The translations under genes were made by a program, and so were the position numbers. The notes under the pieces are model-generated. The model had not been told where the DNA came from. It searched no databases and worked only from the letters and a program-made list of their open reading frames with translations. This document shows, piece after piece, positions 1 to 7,490 of a stretch of 64,000 bases of DNA. The DNA is from Streptomyces sp. 846.5 (lineage in GTDB: Bacteria; Actinomycetota; Actinomycetes; Streptomycetales; Streptomycetaceae). The stretch spans positions 3,024,001 to 3,088,000 of the forward strand of contig NZ_SOBN01000001.1 of assembly GCF_004365705.1 (NCBI RefSeq), given 5' to 3'. How positions within the stretch are numbered: the first letter of the stretch is position 1; each line of letters opens with the position of its first letter.

Positions 1-379
1 CGCCGAGCTGGGTCCGGTACTTGTCGAGGTCCATCAGACCGCCGGTGGAGGCGTAGTACGCGGTCTGGGTGTTGCCGATGTCGAGGATGTCGGGCGGGAC
101 CATGTTGGAGAGCGCGTCGGTGACGGTCGCCTGGATGCCGGTCCACTGCTGCGTCTTGAAGTCGACCGTGGCGCCCGGGTACTGCTGCTCGAACTGCGCC
201 TTCACCGAGGCCATCCAGCTCGGCAGGTCGTCCCCGGCCATCAGCCAGACCACCAGTTTCCTGCCCTCGAAGGACGTGGCCGAGCTCTTGGCCCCGCCCG
301 AACCTCCCCCACTGCACGCACTGGCACCGACCATGACCACGGCCGTACCCAGCGCGGCGACCAACCGTCGACGATTCAC
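1..379 (-). CDS. DasA-like sugar ABC transporter substrate-binding lipoprotein (3' end outside window)
   Basis: Only the N-terminal 126 codons are present; the gene runs off the left edge. The GTG start at 379 follows an AGGAGG-type ribosome site at about 383-393. The product begins MNRRRLVAALG, a short lipoprotein signal peptide ending at the lipobox-like ASAC (Cys at residue 22), then a Gly/Ser linker and a solute-binding fold opening (KLVVWLM near residue 43). It shares the signatures VWLM and GNTQTA with the DasA-like protein encoded divergently at 1027, so the two are probably paralogues. Role inferred: extracellular sugar capture for an ABC importer. A DasR-like operator at 537-552 lies upstream, suggesting GlcNAc-linked control. 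The substrate cannot be told from this fragment. Confidence 0.8.
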   Translation of the reverse strand, partial: MNRRRLVAALGTAVVMVGASACSGGGSGGAKSSATSFEGRKLVVWLMAGDDLPSWMASVKAQFEQQYPGATVDFKTQQWTGIQATVTDALSNMVPPDILDIGNTQTAYYASTGGLMDLDKYRTQLG

Positions 380-536
380 GCCATCCCCTCCTCGGACGCC
401 CCAGCGCTGCCCCGGACCCCGCACGCGGACAATCCCCGGGGGTCGCCCCCGCGCCCCGGACGCAACGGTGTCGGTGCCGATGAAATACACCAAAGGCCTT
501 GCATAATGCGCGCGCCCAATTCGGCACCGAATCGCA

Positions 537-552
537 CTTGGCATAGACCAAT
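537..552. promoter_or_regulatory. Candidate DasR operator (dre-like box 1)
   Basis: CTTGGCATAGACCAAT matches the dre pattern ATTGGTCTAGACCAAT at 13 of 16 positions. It lies 158 bases upstream of the divergent lipoprotein gene starting at 379 and is the box nearest that gene. The match was made by eye against the remembered consensus; binding is inferred from the presence of the DasR-type gene at 6211. Confidence 0.5.
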
Positions 553-684
553 TGCCGGAGTCTGGCGCTCTGCGCGCACTGCGGTCAAGGAAAGGCAACC
601 CCCGTGCGGCAAGGTGTTACCGGACCGACACCTCGGCGGTGACTTGTCCCGATTCTCCGCGTTTGCAGGGGTTTTGGAGTCCTT

Positions 685-700
685 ATTGGTCCAGTCCTAC
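685..700. promoter_or_regulatory. Weak candidate DasR operator (dre-like box 2)
   Basis: ATTGGTCCAGTCCTAC has an intact left half (ATTGGTC) and a degraded right half, about 12 of 16 matches to the dre pattern. It sits exactly 100 bases before box 3. It is the weakest of the four boxes. Confidence 0.3.
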
Positions 701-784
701 CCCTGGCGTCCATCTGCGACCACCTGGCTTGTCAAGCGTTGGTAACGGCTTGGCCCAGCCTGTCGAGAACTCTTGACGCCCCAC

Positions 785-800
785 ATTGGTCCATGCCAAT
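785..800. promoter_or_regulatory. Candidate DasR operator (dre-like box 3)
   Basis: ATTGGTCCATGCCAAT is a 16-bp element with perfect outer arms ATTGG/CCAAT and 13 of 16 matches to the dre pattern. It lies 24 bases (start to start) before box 4 and downstream of a TTGACG hexamer at 773-778 that could be a -35 element. The position suits repression of dasA. Confidence 0.6.
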
Positions 801-808
801 CTCCGACC

Positions 809-824
809 ACTGGTCTACACCAAT
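809..824. promoter_or_regulatory. Candidate DasR operator (dre-like box 4, best match)
   Basis: ACTGGTCTACACCAAT differs from a canonical dre (A[C/T]TGGTCTAGACCA[A/G]T) only by C instead of G in the centre. It lies about 200 bases upstream of the dasA start codon. DasR-family repressors (GntR/HutC) bind such sites and are released by phosphorylated amino sugars; this is established for Streptomyces and inferred here. Confidence 0.65.
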
Positions 825-1026
825 CAGGTGGCTGCGTCGGAGCGACTGCCGTGGAATTCACCATTCCGCGTGGTTTCGGGCCGGTGCGCGGAAGCCACAG
901 CTCCACCAGCACCACGCGAAGACGGCACAACCCCCATTGAGCACCTTCCTTCAGGCACGGTCAAGCTCAGGAACACCTCCGAGACCGAACCGGTGCCCTC
1001 TCTCGCTCATCCCTCAGGAGGATGTT

Positions 1027-2346
1027 TTGAAGCGCAAGATCGCAGTCGCCGCGGCACTCGCCAGCGTGCTCACGGCCGCCGCCTGTTCGTCTTCTTCGAG
1101 CACCGGAAGCACCAAGCAGGCCACCCTGAGCACGGACGGCAAGGGCAAGACCATCAACGTCTGGCTGATGCAGGACGCCCAGAAGGGCTGGCCGGCGGTG
1201 GTCGACGCGGCGAAGAAGCAGTTCACCGCCGAGACCGGTGCCAACGTCAACATCCAGTGGCAGACCTGGACCAACTACAGCACCAAGCTCGACACCGCGC
1301 TGCTCTCCGGCAACGCCCCCGACGGGCTGGAGCTGGGCAACACCCAGACCGCCAAGTACATCGCGGCCAACTCCTTCGTGGACCTGACCAGCGTCAAGGA
1401 CAAGTTCGACAACTCGTCCAGCTGGCTGGACTCGCTGGCCGCCTCCGGCCAGAGCGCGGACCACACCAAGACCTTCGCGATCCCGTACTACGCGGGCGCC
1501 CGCATCATGATCTACCGCAAGGACCTGTTCACGGCGGCCGGCGTCACCACCCCGCCCACCACCCTGGCCGAGCTGACCGCCGACCTGACCAAGGTCAAGG
1601 CCGCCAACTCCAAGGTGCCGAACTTCTCCGCGCTCTACCTGCCGGGCAAGAACTGGTACACCGCCGTCTCCTTCGGCGCGGGCAGCTACGGCGTCGACAA
1701 CGTCATCGCCAAGTCCGACGGCTCCAAGTTCACCGGCACGCTCACCGACCCGGCGTTCATCCAGGGCATCCAGACCTGGAACACCCTGCAGAAGACCTTC
1801 TCGGTCGGCGGCACCACCGTCGACGAGACCACCCAGGACGCGCTGATGGCCAAGGGCAACATCGCCGCCATCATCGGCAACGGCTACGAGGTCGGCGCGG
1901 TCACCGACCCGAAGACCGGCGACCCGAACCTGGCGTCCAAGCTCGGCACCATCGCCGTTCCCGGCACCACCGCCGGCCAGCCGACCCCCGCCTTCCTCGG
2001 CGGCTCCGACCTGGCCGTCCCGACCCACGCCGCCAACCCGGGCCTGGGCGCCGAGTTCCTGCGCATCTACACCAACACCGCCCAGCAGACGACGCTGGCG
2101 AAGTTCGCCATCCCCAACAACAAGACCCTGCTGACCGCCTACGAGGCCGCTGCCCCGGCCAACGCGGCCTCGGGTGCCGCCGCCGCCGGCAAGACCTGGT
2201 TCATCCCGAACTCCCAGTTCTGGAGCCAGGCCTCCGACGAGGTCGCCCTGCAGACCGCCTTCAGCGCCATCGCCGCCGGCGGGGACGCCACGGCGGCCCT
2301 GACCACCGCTCAGACCACCATCACCGGTGACCTGAACGGCGGCTGA
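1027..2346 (+). CDS. dasA: DasA: N,N'-diacetylchitobiose-binding lipoprotein of an ABC importer
   Basis: A TTG start at 1027 preceded by AGGAGGA (1016-1022) gives 439 residues, the usual length for DasA; the open frame extends upstream to 739 but without a credible start. The N-terminus LKRKIAVAAALASVLTAAAC is a lipoprotein signal with the lipobox Cys near residue 20, followed by a Ser-rich linker. The mature part is a family 1 extracellular solute-binding protein with INVWLM near residue 40 and GNTQTA. It would deliver chitobiose/GlcNAc to DasB-DasC. Four dre-like boxes lie upstream, and two strong RNA hairpins separate it from dasB. Identity rests on the dasABCD gene set plus the regulator; another sugar substrate is possible. 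Confidence 0.85.
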   Translation: MKRKIAVAAALASVLTAAACSSSSSTGSTKQATLSTDGKGKTINVWLMQDAQKGWPAVVDAAKKQFTAETGANVNIQWQTWTNYSTKLDTALLSGNAPDGLELGNTQTAKYIAANSFVDLTSVKDKFDNSSSWLDSLAASGQSADHTKTFAIPYYAGARIMIYRKDLFTAAGVTTPPTTLAELTADLTKVKAANSKVPNFSALYLPGKNWYTAVSFGAGSYGVDNVIAKSDGSKFTGTLTDPAFIQGIQTWNTLQKTFSVGGTTVDETTQDALMAKGNIAAIIGNGYEVGAVTDPKTGDPNLASKLGTIAVPGTTAGQPTPAFLGGSDLAVPTHAANPGLGAEFLRIYTNTAQQTTLAKFAIPNNKTLLTAYEAAAPANAASGAAAAGKTWFIPNSQFWSQASDEVALQTAFSAIAAGGDATAALTTAQTTITGDLNGG

Positions 2347-2357
2347 CCCACCTGATC

Positions 2358-2398
2358 GCAGGTCCGGCCCCCTCCTCTGCCGAGCGGGCCGGGCCTGC
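2358..2398 (+). terminator. Intercistronic hairpin 1 between dasA and dasB
   Basis: Arms GCAGGTCCGGCCC (2358-2370) and GGGCCGGGCCTGC (2386-2398) pair over 13 positions with one G-U, loop 15 nt. It begins 12 bases after the dasA stop. There is no U-tract, so it more likely stabilises the dasA transcript 3' end or causes partial termination than full termination. Confidence 0.65.
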
Positions 2399-2415
2399 GG
2401 CCACTGAGCGCACCT

Positions 2416-2447
2416 GGGCAGCCGGTGGGAGCGTCTACCGGCTGCCC
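2416..2447 (+). terminator. Intercistronic hairpin 2 between dasA and dasB
   Basis: Perfect 11-bp inverted repeat GGGCAGCCGGT (2416-2426) / ACCGGCTGCCC (2437-2447) with a 10-nt loop, immediately after hairpin 1. Two stacked hairpins after a binding-protein gene are a common way to make more binding protein than permease; that role is inferred. Confidence 0.65.
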
Positions 2448-2466
2448 GCCCCGTGCGCGCATGCTC

Positions 2467-2511
2467 CTGAGCAAGACCCAGATGAGCAATACCCAGCTGA
2501 GCAAGACCCAG
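2467..2511 (+). repeat. Three tandem 15-bp repeats upstream of dasB
   Basis: Units CTGAGCAAGACCCAG (2467-2481), ATGAGCAATACCCAG (2482-2496) and CTGAGCAAGACCCAG (2497-2511). They lie in the dasA-dasB leader, in frame with dasB, and would read (L/M)S(K/N)TQ three times if translation began at the ATG at 2461. No good ribosome site precedes that ATG, so I treat the repeats as untranslated leader. Confidence 0.8.
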
Positions 2512-2538
2512 TTCCGCAGGCTCCGGGGAAGGACCCTG

Positions 2539-3522
2539 ATGAGTGTGATCGATTCCGACCGTCCAACGGCGAGCGCCGGTCGGCAGGACGCGTCCCCGAA
2601 GTCCGGCTGGCTCCGCAGACGAGGCGCCGCCGACAGCTACATGCCGTATGTGCTGATCGTCCCGGCCACCGTGGTGATGCTGGGAGTCATCGGCTACCCG
2701 ATCTTCAAGCTGATCCAGCTGTCGTTCCAGAACGTCAACGCCTACCTCTACCTGGCCGCGCCGGCCCTGGTCCGGTACATCGGCTTCGATGGCTTCACCA
2801 AGGTCCTCAGCGACCAGGCGTTCTGGCAGTCGGTCGAGCGCAGCGTGCTGCTGACGGTCGAGGTGGTGGTCCTCTCCATCGTTCTCGGCCTGGCCTTCGC
2901 CGTGCTGCTGAACCGGGTGTCCAACTGGGCCAAGGTCACCGTGGTCACGGTGCTGATGTTCGTCTGGGCCATCCCCGCCCTGGTCTCCGGAACGGTCTTC
3001 TCCTGGCTGTTCAACAACACCGGCGGCGTCATCGACTACATCTGCTACGAGCTCGGCGGCAAGGGGATGCTGGACCACAACTGGTTCGCCAACCCCACCC
3101 AGGGCCTCTACGTGGTGGTCGCCGCCTGCATCGTCTGGGGCGCGCTGCCCTTCCTGGTGATCGGCCTGAACGCGGCGATGACCCAGGTGCCCAAGGAGCT
3201 GGTCGAGGCGTCCAAGATCGACGGCGCCTCCCCCTGGCAGAGCTTCCGGTACGTGGTCGTCCCGGTGATCCGGCCCTTCCTGCTGCTCTCCACCGCACTC
3301 AGCTTCATCTGGGACTTCCAGGTGTTCGCCCAGATCTGGGCGCTCCGCCAGAACTCGCCGGAGCCCGGCTACCAGACCATCGGCGTCTACCTCTACGCGC
3401 AGGGCGTGGCCAGCAGCCACTACAGCCGGAGCGCGGTGGTCTCCATCGCGATGATCGTGCTGATGCTCGGCGTCCTGGTGTTCTACATCCGCCAGGTCAT
3501 CAAGATCGGAGAGCAGGACTGA
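2539..3522 (+). CDS. dasB: DasB: ABC sugar transporter inner-membrane permease
   Basis: The 327-residue product has a hydrophilic N-terminus and about six membrane segments. The ATG at 2539 was chosen because GGGGAAGGA ends 5 bases before it; the open frame continues upstream to 2425 without a convincing start. The cytoplasmic EAA loop reads ELVEASKIDGASPWQSFR, near residue 223, which docks on the ATPase. It forms the translocation channel with DasC, whose start overlaps its stop by one base, implying translational coupling. No ATPase gene lies in the operon, so a shared ATPase such as MsiK is expected elsewhere. Confidence 0.88.
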   Translation: MSVIDSDRPTASAGRQDASPKSGWLRRRGAADSYMPYVLIVPATVVMLGVIGYPIFKLIQLSFQNVNAYLYLAAPALVRYIGFDGFTKVLSDQAFWQSVERSVLLTVEVVVLSIVLGLAFAVLLNRVSNWAKVTVVTVLMFVWAIPALVSGTVFSWLFNNTGGVIDYICYELGGKGMLDHNWFANPTQGLYVVVAACIVWGALPFLVIGLNAAMTQVPKELVEASKIDGASPWQSFRYVVVPVIRPFLLLSTALSFIWDFQVFAQIWALRQNSPEPGYQTIGVYLYAQGVASSHYSRSAVVSIAMIVLMLGVLVFYIRQVIKIGEQD

Positions 3523-4445
3523 TGGCTTTCATCTCATCCCAGAAGACAGCGCCCGCCGGGCTCTCCAAGCCGCTCAAGGCATCGAAGGCGAGCCGCTCCG
3601 ACCGGCCCGCCCACCAGAACCGCTGGGCGACCGGCGTCTGGAACACCGTGGCCATCGGCTTCGCCGTGGTGATGGGCTTCCCGATCTACTGGGCGGCGCT
3701 GACCACGGTCAAGTCCAACCGGGACCTGCTCTCGCGGAACCCGACCTTCTGGCCCACCCACTTCGACCTCGGCAGCTACACCACCATCTTCCACGACCAC
3801 GATCTGCCGATCGCCCTGGAGAACACCGCGCTCATCACCGTCGGCGCGGTGCTGGCCGGCCTGGTGGTGGGTCTGCTGGCCGCCATCGCGGTGGCCCGGT
3901 TCCGGTTCCGCGGCCGCAACTTCTTCATCGTCACCATGCTGGTGGTGCAGATGGTGCCGCTGCTGTCGCTGATCATCCCGCTGTTCCTGATCCTCAAGAA
4001 CATCGGCCTCTACAACACCCTGTTCGGCGTGATCATCGCCTACCTGGTGTTCACCATCCCCTATGTGGTGTGGACGCTGCGCTCCTTCATCGTCAACATC
4101 CCCAAGGAGCTGGACGAGGCCGCCATGGTGGACGGCTGCACCCGCTGGGGCGCCTTCTTCCGGGTGGTGCTGCCGCTGACCGTCCCCGGCCTGGTCACCA
4201 CCGGCGTCTACTGCTGGATCCAGGCGTGGAACGAGTTCATCATCGCCAACACCATGCTGTCGGACAACAGCACCCACACCGGCATGGTCTGGCTGACCAG
4301 CTACTCCGCGGGGCCCACCTACGCCGCCGACTACGGGGCGCAGATGGCGGGCTCGCTGCTGATCTCGCTGCCCGTGATCATCCTCTTCGTCATCTTCCAG
4401 AAGCGCGTGGCCTCCGGGCTCACCGCCGGCGCGGTCAAGGGCTGA
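3522..4445 (+). CDS. dasC: DasC: ABC sugar transporter inner-membrane permease
   Basis: A 307-residue permease of the MalG type with six predicted membrane segments; its first 40 residues are basic and cytoplasmic. The EAA motif DEAAMVDGCTRWGAFFR lies near residue 198. The ATG at 3522 shares its A with the TGA stop of dasB, so both permeases should be made in equal amounts. It partners DasB and DasA in chitobiose/GlcNAc-oligomer uptake. A 63-base gap follows before dasD, with no clear terminator, so dasD is probably in the same transcript. Confidence 0.88.
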   Translation: MAFISSQKTAPAGLSKPLKASKASRSDRPAHQNRWATGVWNTVAIGFAVVMGFPIYWAALTTVKSNRDLLSRNPTFWPTHFDLGSYTTIFHDHDLPIALENTALITVGAVLAGLVVGLLAAIAVARFRFRGRNFFIVTMLVVQMVPLLSLIIPLFLILKNIGLYNTLFGVIIAYLVFTIPYVVWTLRSFIVNIPKELDEAAMVDGCTRWGAFFRVVLPLTVPGLVTTGVYCWIQAWNEFIIANTMLSDNSTHTGMVWLTSYSAGPTYAADYGAQMAGSLLISLPVIILFVIFQKRVASGLTAGAVKG

Positions 4446-4508
4446 CCCACCCGCCCGCCTCTCTACGCACCTGAGCCGTACGCAACGAAGACATGCAAGG
4501 AAGGAACC

Positions 4509-6086
4509 ATGACGAATCCCGGCCCGGACACCGTCCAACTCCTCGCGGACGCCGGAGCGGTGCTGCAGCCGGGGTTCACCGGCCTCACCGCTCCCGACTG
4601 GGTGCGGCACCGCCTGGAGACCGGTGAGCTCGGCGGTGTCGCCCTGTTCGGGCGCAACATCGCCGACCACGCGCAGGTCGCCGCGCTCACCAGCTCGCTG
4701 TACGCGCTCAACCCGGATCTGCTCATCGCCACCGACGAGGAGGGCGGCGACGTCACCCGTCTGGAAGTGATGACCGGCTCCTCCTACCCCGGCAACCTCG
4801 CCCTGGGCGCGATCGACGACATCGCGCTCACCGAGGACGTCGCCCGCTCCATCGGCATCGACCTGGCCGCGGCCGGGATCAACCTCAACTACGCGCCGGA
4901 CGCCGACGTCAACTCCAACCCGGACAACCCGGTCATCGGGGTGCGCTCGTTCGGCGGGGACGGCGAACTGGCGGCCCGTCACACCGCCGCCTACATCCGG
5001 GGCCTGCAGTCGGCCGGCGTGGCCGCCTGCGCCAAGCACTTCCCCGGCCACGGCGACACCGCCGCCGACACCCACCTCGGGCTGCCCAGGATCGACCTGC
5101 CGCTGGACGTCTTCGGCGCCCATCTGGCGCCGTTCCGCGCCGCGGTCGCCGCCGGGGTGAAGTCGATCATGACGGCGCACATCCTGTTCCCGGCCTACGA
5201 CACCGACCTCCCGGCCACCATGTCCCGGGCGATCCTCACCGACCTGCTGCGCAAGGACCTCGGCTACGACGGGCTGATCGTCACCGACGGCATCGAGATG
5301 GGCGCCATCTCCGGCACCCACGGGATAGCCGAGGGCACCGTCAAGGCCATCGCCGGCGGCGCCGACGCCATCTGCGTCGGCGGCGGGCTCCAGGACGAGG
5401 CCACCTTCCTCTATCTGCGCGACGCCCTGACCTGGGCGGTCCGCGAGGGCCGGATCGCCGAGGAGCGGCTGCACGAGGCCGCCGAGCGCAACCGCGCGGT
5501 GGCCCGCTGGTCCGCCGGGGTGCGCGCCCTGCACGCGGCGACCGCGGTGCCCGACATCGGCCTGACCGCCGCCCGCCGCGCCCTGCGGGTCAGCGGCGAG
5601 CTGCGCCCGGTCGACGGCGTCCCCCATGTGGTCGAGTTCTCCCCGGCCGCCAACTTCGCGGTGGGCGACGAGACCGCTTGGGGCCTGGCCGCGCCGCTCG
5701 GCGAGCTGATCCCCGGCACCACCGTCACCCGGGTCGGCGCACCGGCCTCGACCCTGCAGAGCGCCGGCCTGCTGCGCGCCACCGTGGACGACTCCGAGGG
5801 CCGGGTGGACACCACCCCGCTGCTCGGCGCGGCCGTCGGCCGCCCGCTCGTCATCGTGGTGCGCGATCTGCACCGCTACCCGTGGATGAAGCGTGCGGCA
5901 CTGGAGTTGACGGCGGCCAGGCCGGACGCGGTGGTCGTGGAGATCGGCACCGCCTACGGGCTGGAGGAGACCTTCTCGGGACGCGGAGTGACCGTGCTCA
6001 CCACCTACGGCGGCGCCAGGGTGTGCGGCCTCGCCGCCGCCGAGGCCCTCGCCGGGCCGGGCACCGGCGCGGTCCGGGTCGCCTGA
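4509..6086 (+). CDS. dasD: DasD: family 3 beta-N-acetylglucosaminidase
   Basis: 525 residues, ATG at 4509 after AAGGAAGGA. It is a glycoside hydrolase family 3 enzyme of the NagZ class: the signature KHFPGHGDTAADTH starts at Lys176, and VTDGIEM carries the presumed nucleophile Asp260. A C-terminal domain follows the TIM barrel. No signal peptide is visible, so it should cleave imported chitobiose to GlcNAc in the cytoplasm, directly downstream of the DasABC importer. The NagZ-type signature also allows activity on muropeptide GlcNAc-anhydroMurNAc, but the genomic context favours chitobiose. Confidence 0.85.
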   Translation: MTNPGPDTVQLLADAGAVLQPGFTGLTAPDWVRHRLETGELGGVALFGRNIADHAQVAALTSSLYALNPDLLIATDEEGGDVTRLEVMTGSSYPGNLALGAIDDIALTEDVARSIGIDLAAAGINLNYAPDADVNSNPDNPVIGVRSFGGDGELAARHTAAYIRGLQSAGVAACAKHFPGHGDTAADTHLGLPRIDLPLDVFGAHLAPFRAAVAAGVKSIMTAHILFPAYDTDLPATMSRAILTDLLRKDLGYDGLIVTDGIEMGAISGTHGIAEGTVKAIAGGADAICVGGGLQDEATFLYLRDALTWAVREGRIAEERLHEAAERNRAVARWSAGVRALHAATAVPDIGLTAARRALRVSGELRPVDGVPHVVEFSPAANFAVGDETAWGLAAPLGELIPGTTVTRVGAPASTLQSAGLLRATVDDSEGRVDTTPLLGAAVGRPLVIVVRDLHRYPWMKRAALELTAARPDAVVVEIGTAYGLEETFSGRGVTVLTTYGGARVCGLAAAEALAGPGTGAVRVA

Positions 6087-6210
6087 ACACAGCGGACACC
6101 ACAGCCGCGAGGACACCTCCGGCGGACCTGGCATGTCACCATGAGTGCCGCAGCCGTACGGCTGGCAGATTTCGGCTGGCAGATGACACAGCGTGGGAGT
6201 AGGAGCGGCG

Positions 6211-6975
6211 ATGACGACCGAAGGGGGTCCGGACGTGGAGACGTCTGGGGAGGGCGCCGTCACCGCACGCGTCCCCAAGTACTACCGGCTGAAGCGGCAC
6301 CTGCTGCAGATCACCCAGACCCAGGCGCCGGGCACCCCGGTGCCGCCGGAGCGCACCCTCGCGCTGGAGTTCGAGACCTCGCGCACCACGGTGCGGCAGG
6401 CGCTCCAGGAGCTGGTGGTCGAGGGGCGGCTGGAGCGGATCCAGGGGAAGGGCACCTTCGTCGCCAAGCCCAAGGTCTCCCAGGCACTGCAGCTCACCTC
6501 CTACACCGAGGACATGCGGGCCCAGGGTCTGGAGCCGACCTCCCGGCTGCTGGAGGTCGGCTATGTGACCGCCGACGACCGCCTGGCCGCGCTGCTGGAC
6601 ATCCGCCCCGGCGGCAGGGTGCTCCGGGTCGAGCGGCTCCGGCTGGCCAACGGCGACCCGATGGCCATCGAGGCGGCGCACCTCTCCGCCAAGCGCTTCC
6701 CGGCGCTGCGCCGCAACCTGGTGAAGTACAACTCGCTCTACTCCGCGCTCAACGAGGTGTACGGGGTGCATGTGGCCGAGGCCGAGGAGACCATCGAGAC
6801 CTCGCTGGCCACCCCCGCCGAGGCCGGCCAGCTGGGCACCGACGTGGGCCTGCCGATGCTGCTGCTGTCCCGGCACTCCTTCGACGCCGACGGCGAGCCG
6901 GTGGAGTGGGTGCGCTCGGTCTACCGCGGCGACCGGTACAAGTTCACCGCCAGGCTGCGCCGCCCGGAACAGTGA
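6211..6975 (+). CDS. dasR: DasR: GntR/HutC-family regulator of GlcNAc and chitin metabolism
   Basis: 254 residues, the same length as the well-studied DasR. The ATG at 6211 follows GTAGGAG. An N-terminal GntR winged helix (about residues 25-90, including [29 protein letters not shown] in two stretches) is followed by a UTRA effector domain to the C-terminus. DasR binds dre sites and is released by GlcN-6-P/GlcNAc-6-P; four dre-like boxes lie upstream of dasA here. The gene sits downstream of dasD on the same strand, whereas I recall it upstream of and divergent from dasA in Streptomyces coelicolor. Confidence 0.85.
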   Translation: MTTEGGPDVETSGEGAVTARVPKYYRLKRHLLQITQTQAPGTPVPPERTLALEFETSRTTVRQALQELVVEGRLERIQGKGTFVAKPKVSQALQLTSYTEDMRAQGLEPTSRLLEVGYVTADDRLAALLDIRPGGRVLRVERLRLANGDPMAIEAAHLSAKRFPALRRNLVKYNSLYSALNEVYGVHVAEAEETIETSLATPAEAGQLGTDVGLPMLLLSRHSFDADGEPVEWVRSVYRGDRYKFTARLRRPEQ

Positions 6976-6980
6976 GCCGG

Positions 6981-7002
6981 CCCGTCCGGACTGTGGGACG
7001 GG
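6981..7002 (+). terminator. Possible terminator after dasR
   Basis: CCCGTCC (6981-6987) pairs with GGACGGG (6996-7002) across an 8-nt loop, starting 5 bases after the dasR stop. There is no U-tract, which is normal for high-GC actinomycete terminators. Confidence 0.4.
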
Positions 7003-7080
7003 CACGTCCGTTCTGATGTGTTCCGTCCCACTGCGCGCCCTGTGCCCACCCCAACAGGCCGACAATCTGTGTATCCACCC

Positions 7081-7109
7081 GTGACGTGGACCGATCAACG
7101 GTCTACATT
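7081..7109 (+). promoter_or_regulatory. Candidate promoter with palindromic operator for the symporter pair
   Basis: GTGACG (7081-7086) and TACATT (7104-7109) have a 17-bp spacer and resemble a housekeeping sigma promoter. The palindrome GACCG-ATCAA-CGGTC (7089-7103) fills the spacer, an ideal repressor position. The regulator is unknown. Confidence 0.45.
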
Positions 7110-7196
7110 CCGTGTGGTCACCTGTCCGATTCCGGTGGCGCCCAGGGGGAGGGCCGTCCTCGCGCGCGCCGTCGGCCTGCCTCCGGAGCCGCACCC

Positions 7197-7490
7197 ATGG
7201 CCGAGCCCGAGACACCGCCCCCAACCTCGCTGCCCCGCCCACCCCGTCCACCGCTGGTCACTCCGACCCGGGTGGTCTGCGCCTTCCTACTGGGCGCGCC
7301 CTTCGTGGCGCTGCTCTGGGTCAGCTCCTACTCCCGGCTGACCCCGGCCTTCATCGGCATCCCCTTCTTCTACTGGTACCAGCTGGCCTGGGTGATCGTC
7401 TCCGCGCTGTCCACCGCCGTGGTCTTCGTCCTGATCCGCCGTGAAGAGGCGGCCCGCAGGGCGCTGCTGACGGAGCGTGAGCCGTCATGA
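7197..7490 (+). CDS. DUF3311 small membrane protein, symporter partner
   Basis: 97 residues with a Pro-rich N-terminus and two membrane helices (about residues 26-46 and 58-80). The ATG at 7197 follows CCGGAG. Its TGA overlaps the ATG of the following solute symporter by four bases (ATGA), so the two are translationally coupled. DUF3311 proteins regularly pair with monocarboxylate-type sodium:solute symporters and probably act as a small accessory subunit; the exact role is not established. Confidence 0.8.
   Translation: MAEPETPPPTSLPRPPRPPLVTPTRVVCAFLLGAPFVALLWVSSYSRLTPAFIGIPFFYWYQLAWVIVSALSTAVVFVLIRREEAARRALLTEREPS

Noticed and set aside
6131-6146. CCTGGCATGTCACCAT before the dasR gene as a further DasR operator
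   Set aside because: The two half-sites are out of register by one base, so it does not fit the 16-bp dre spacing.
967-6278. Very long open frames on the minus strand opposite dasA-dasD (817 and 914 codons)
   Set aside because: They are antisense shadows of high-GC genes: no domain, no ribosome site, reversed codon bias, and they lie over well-identified genes.
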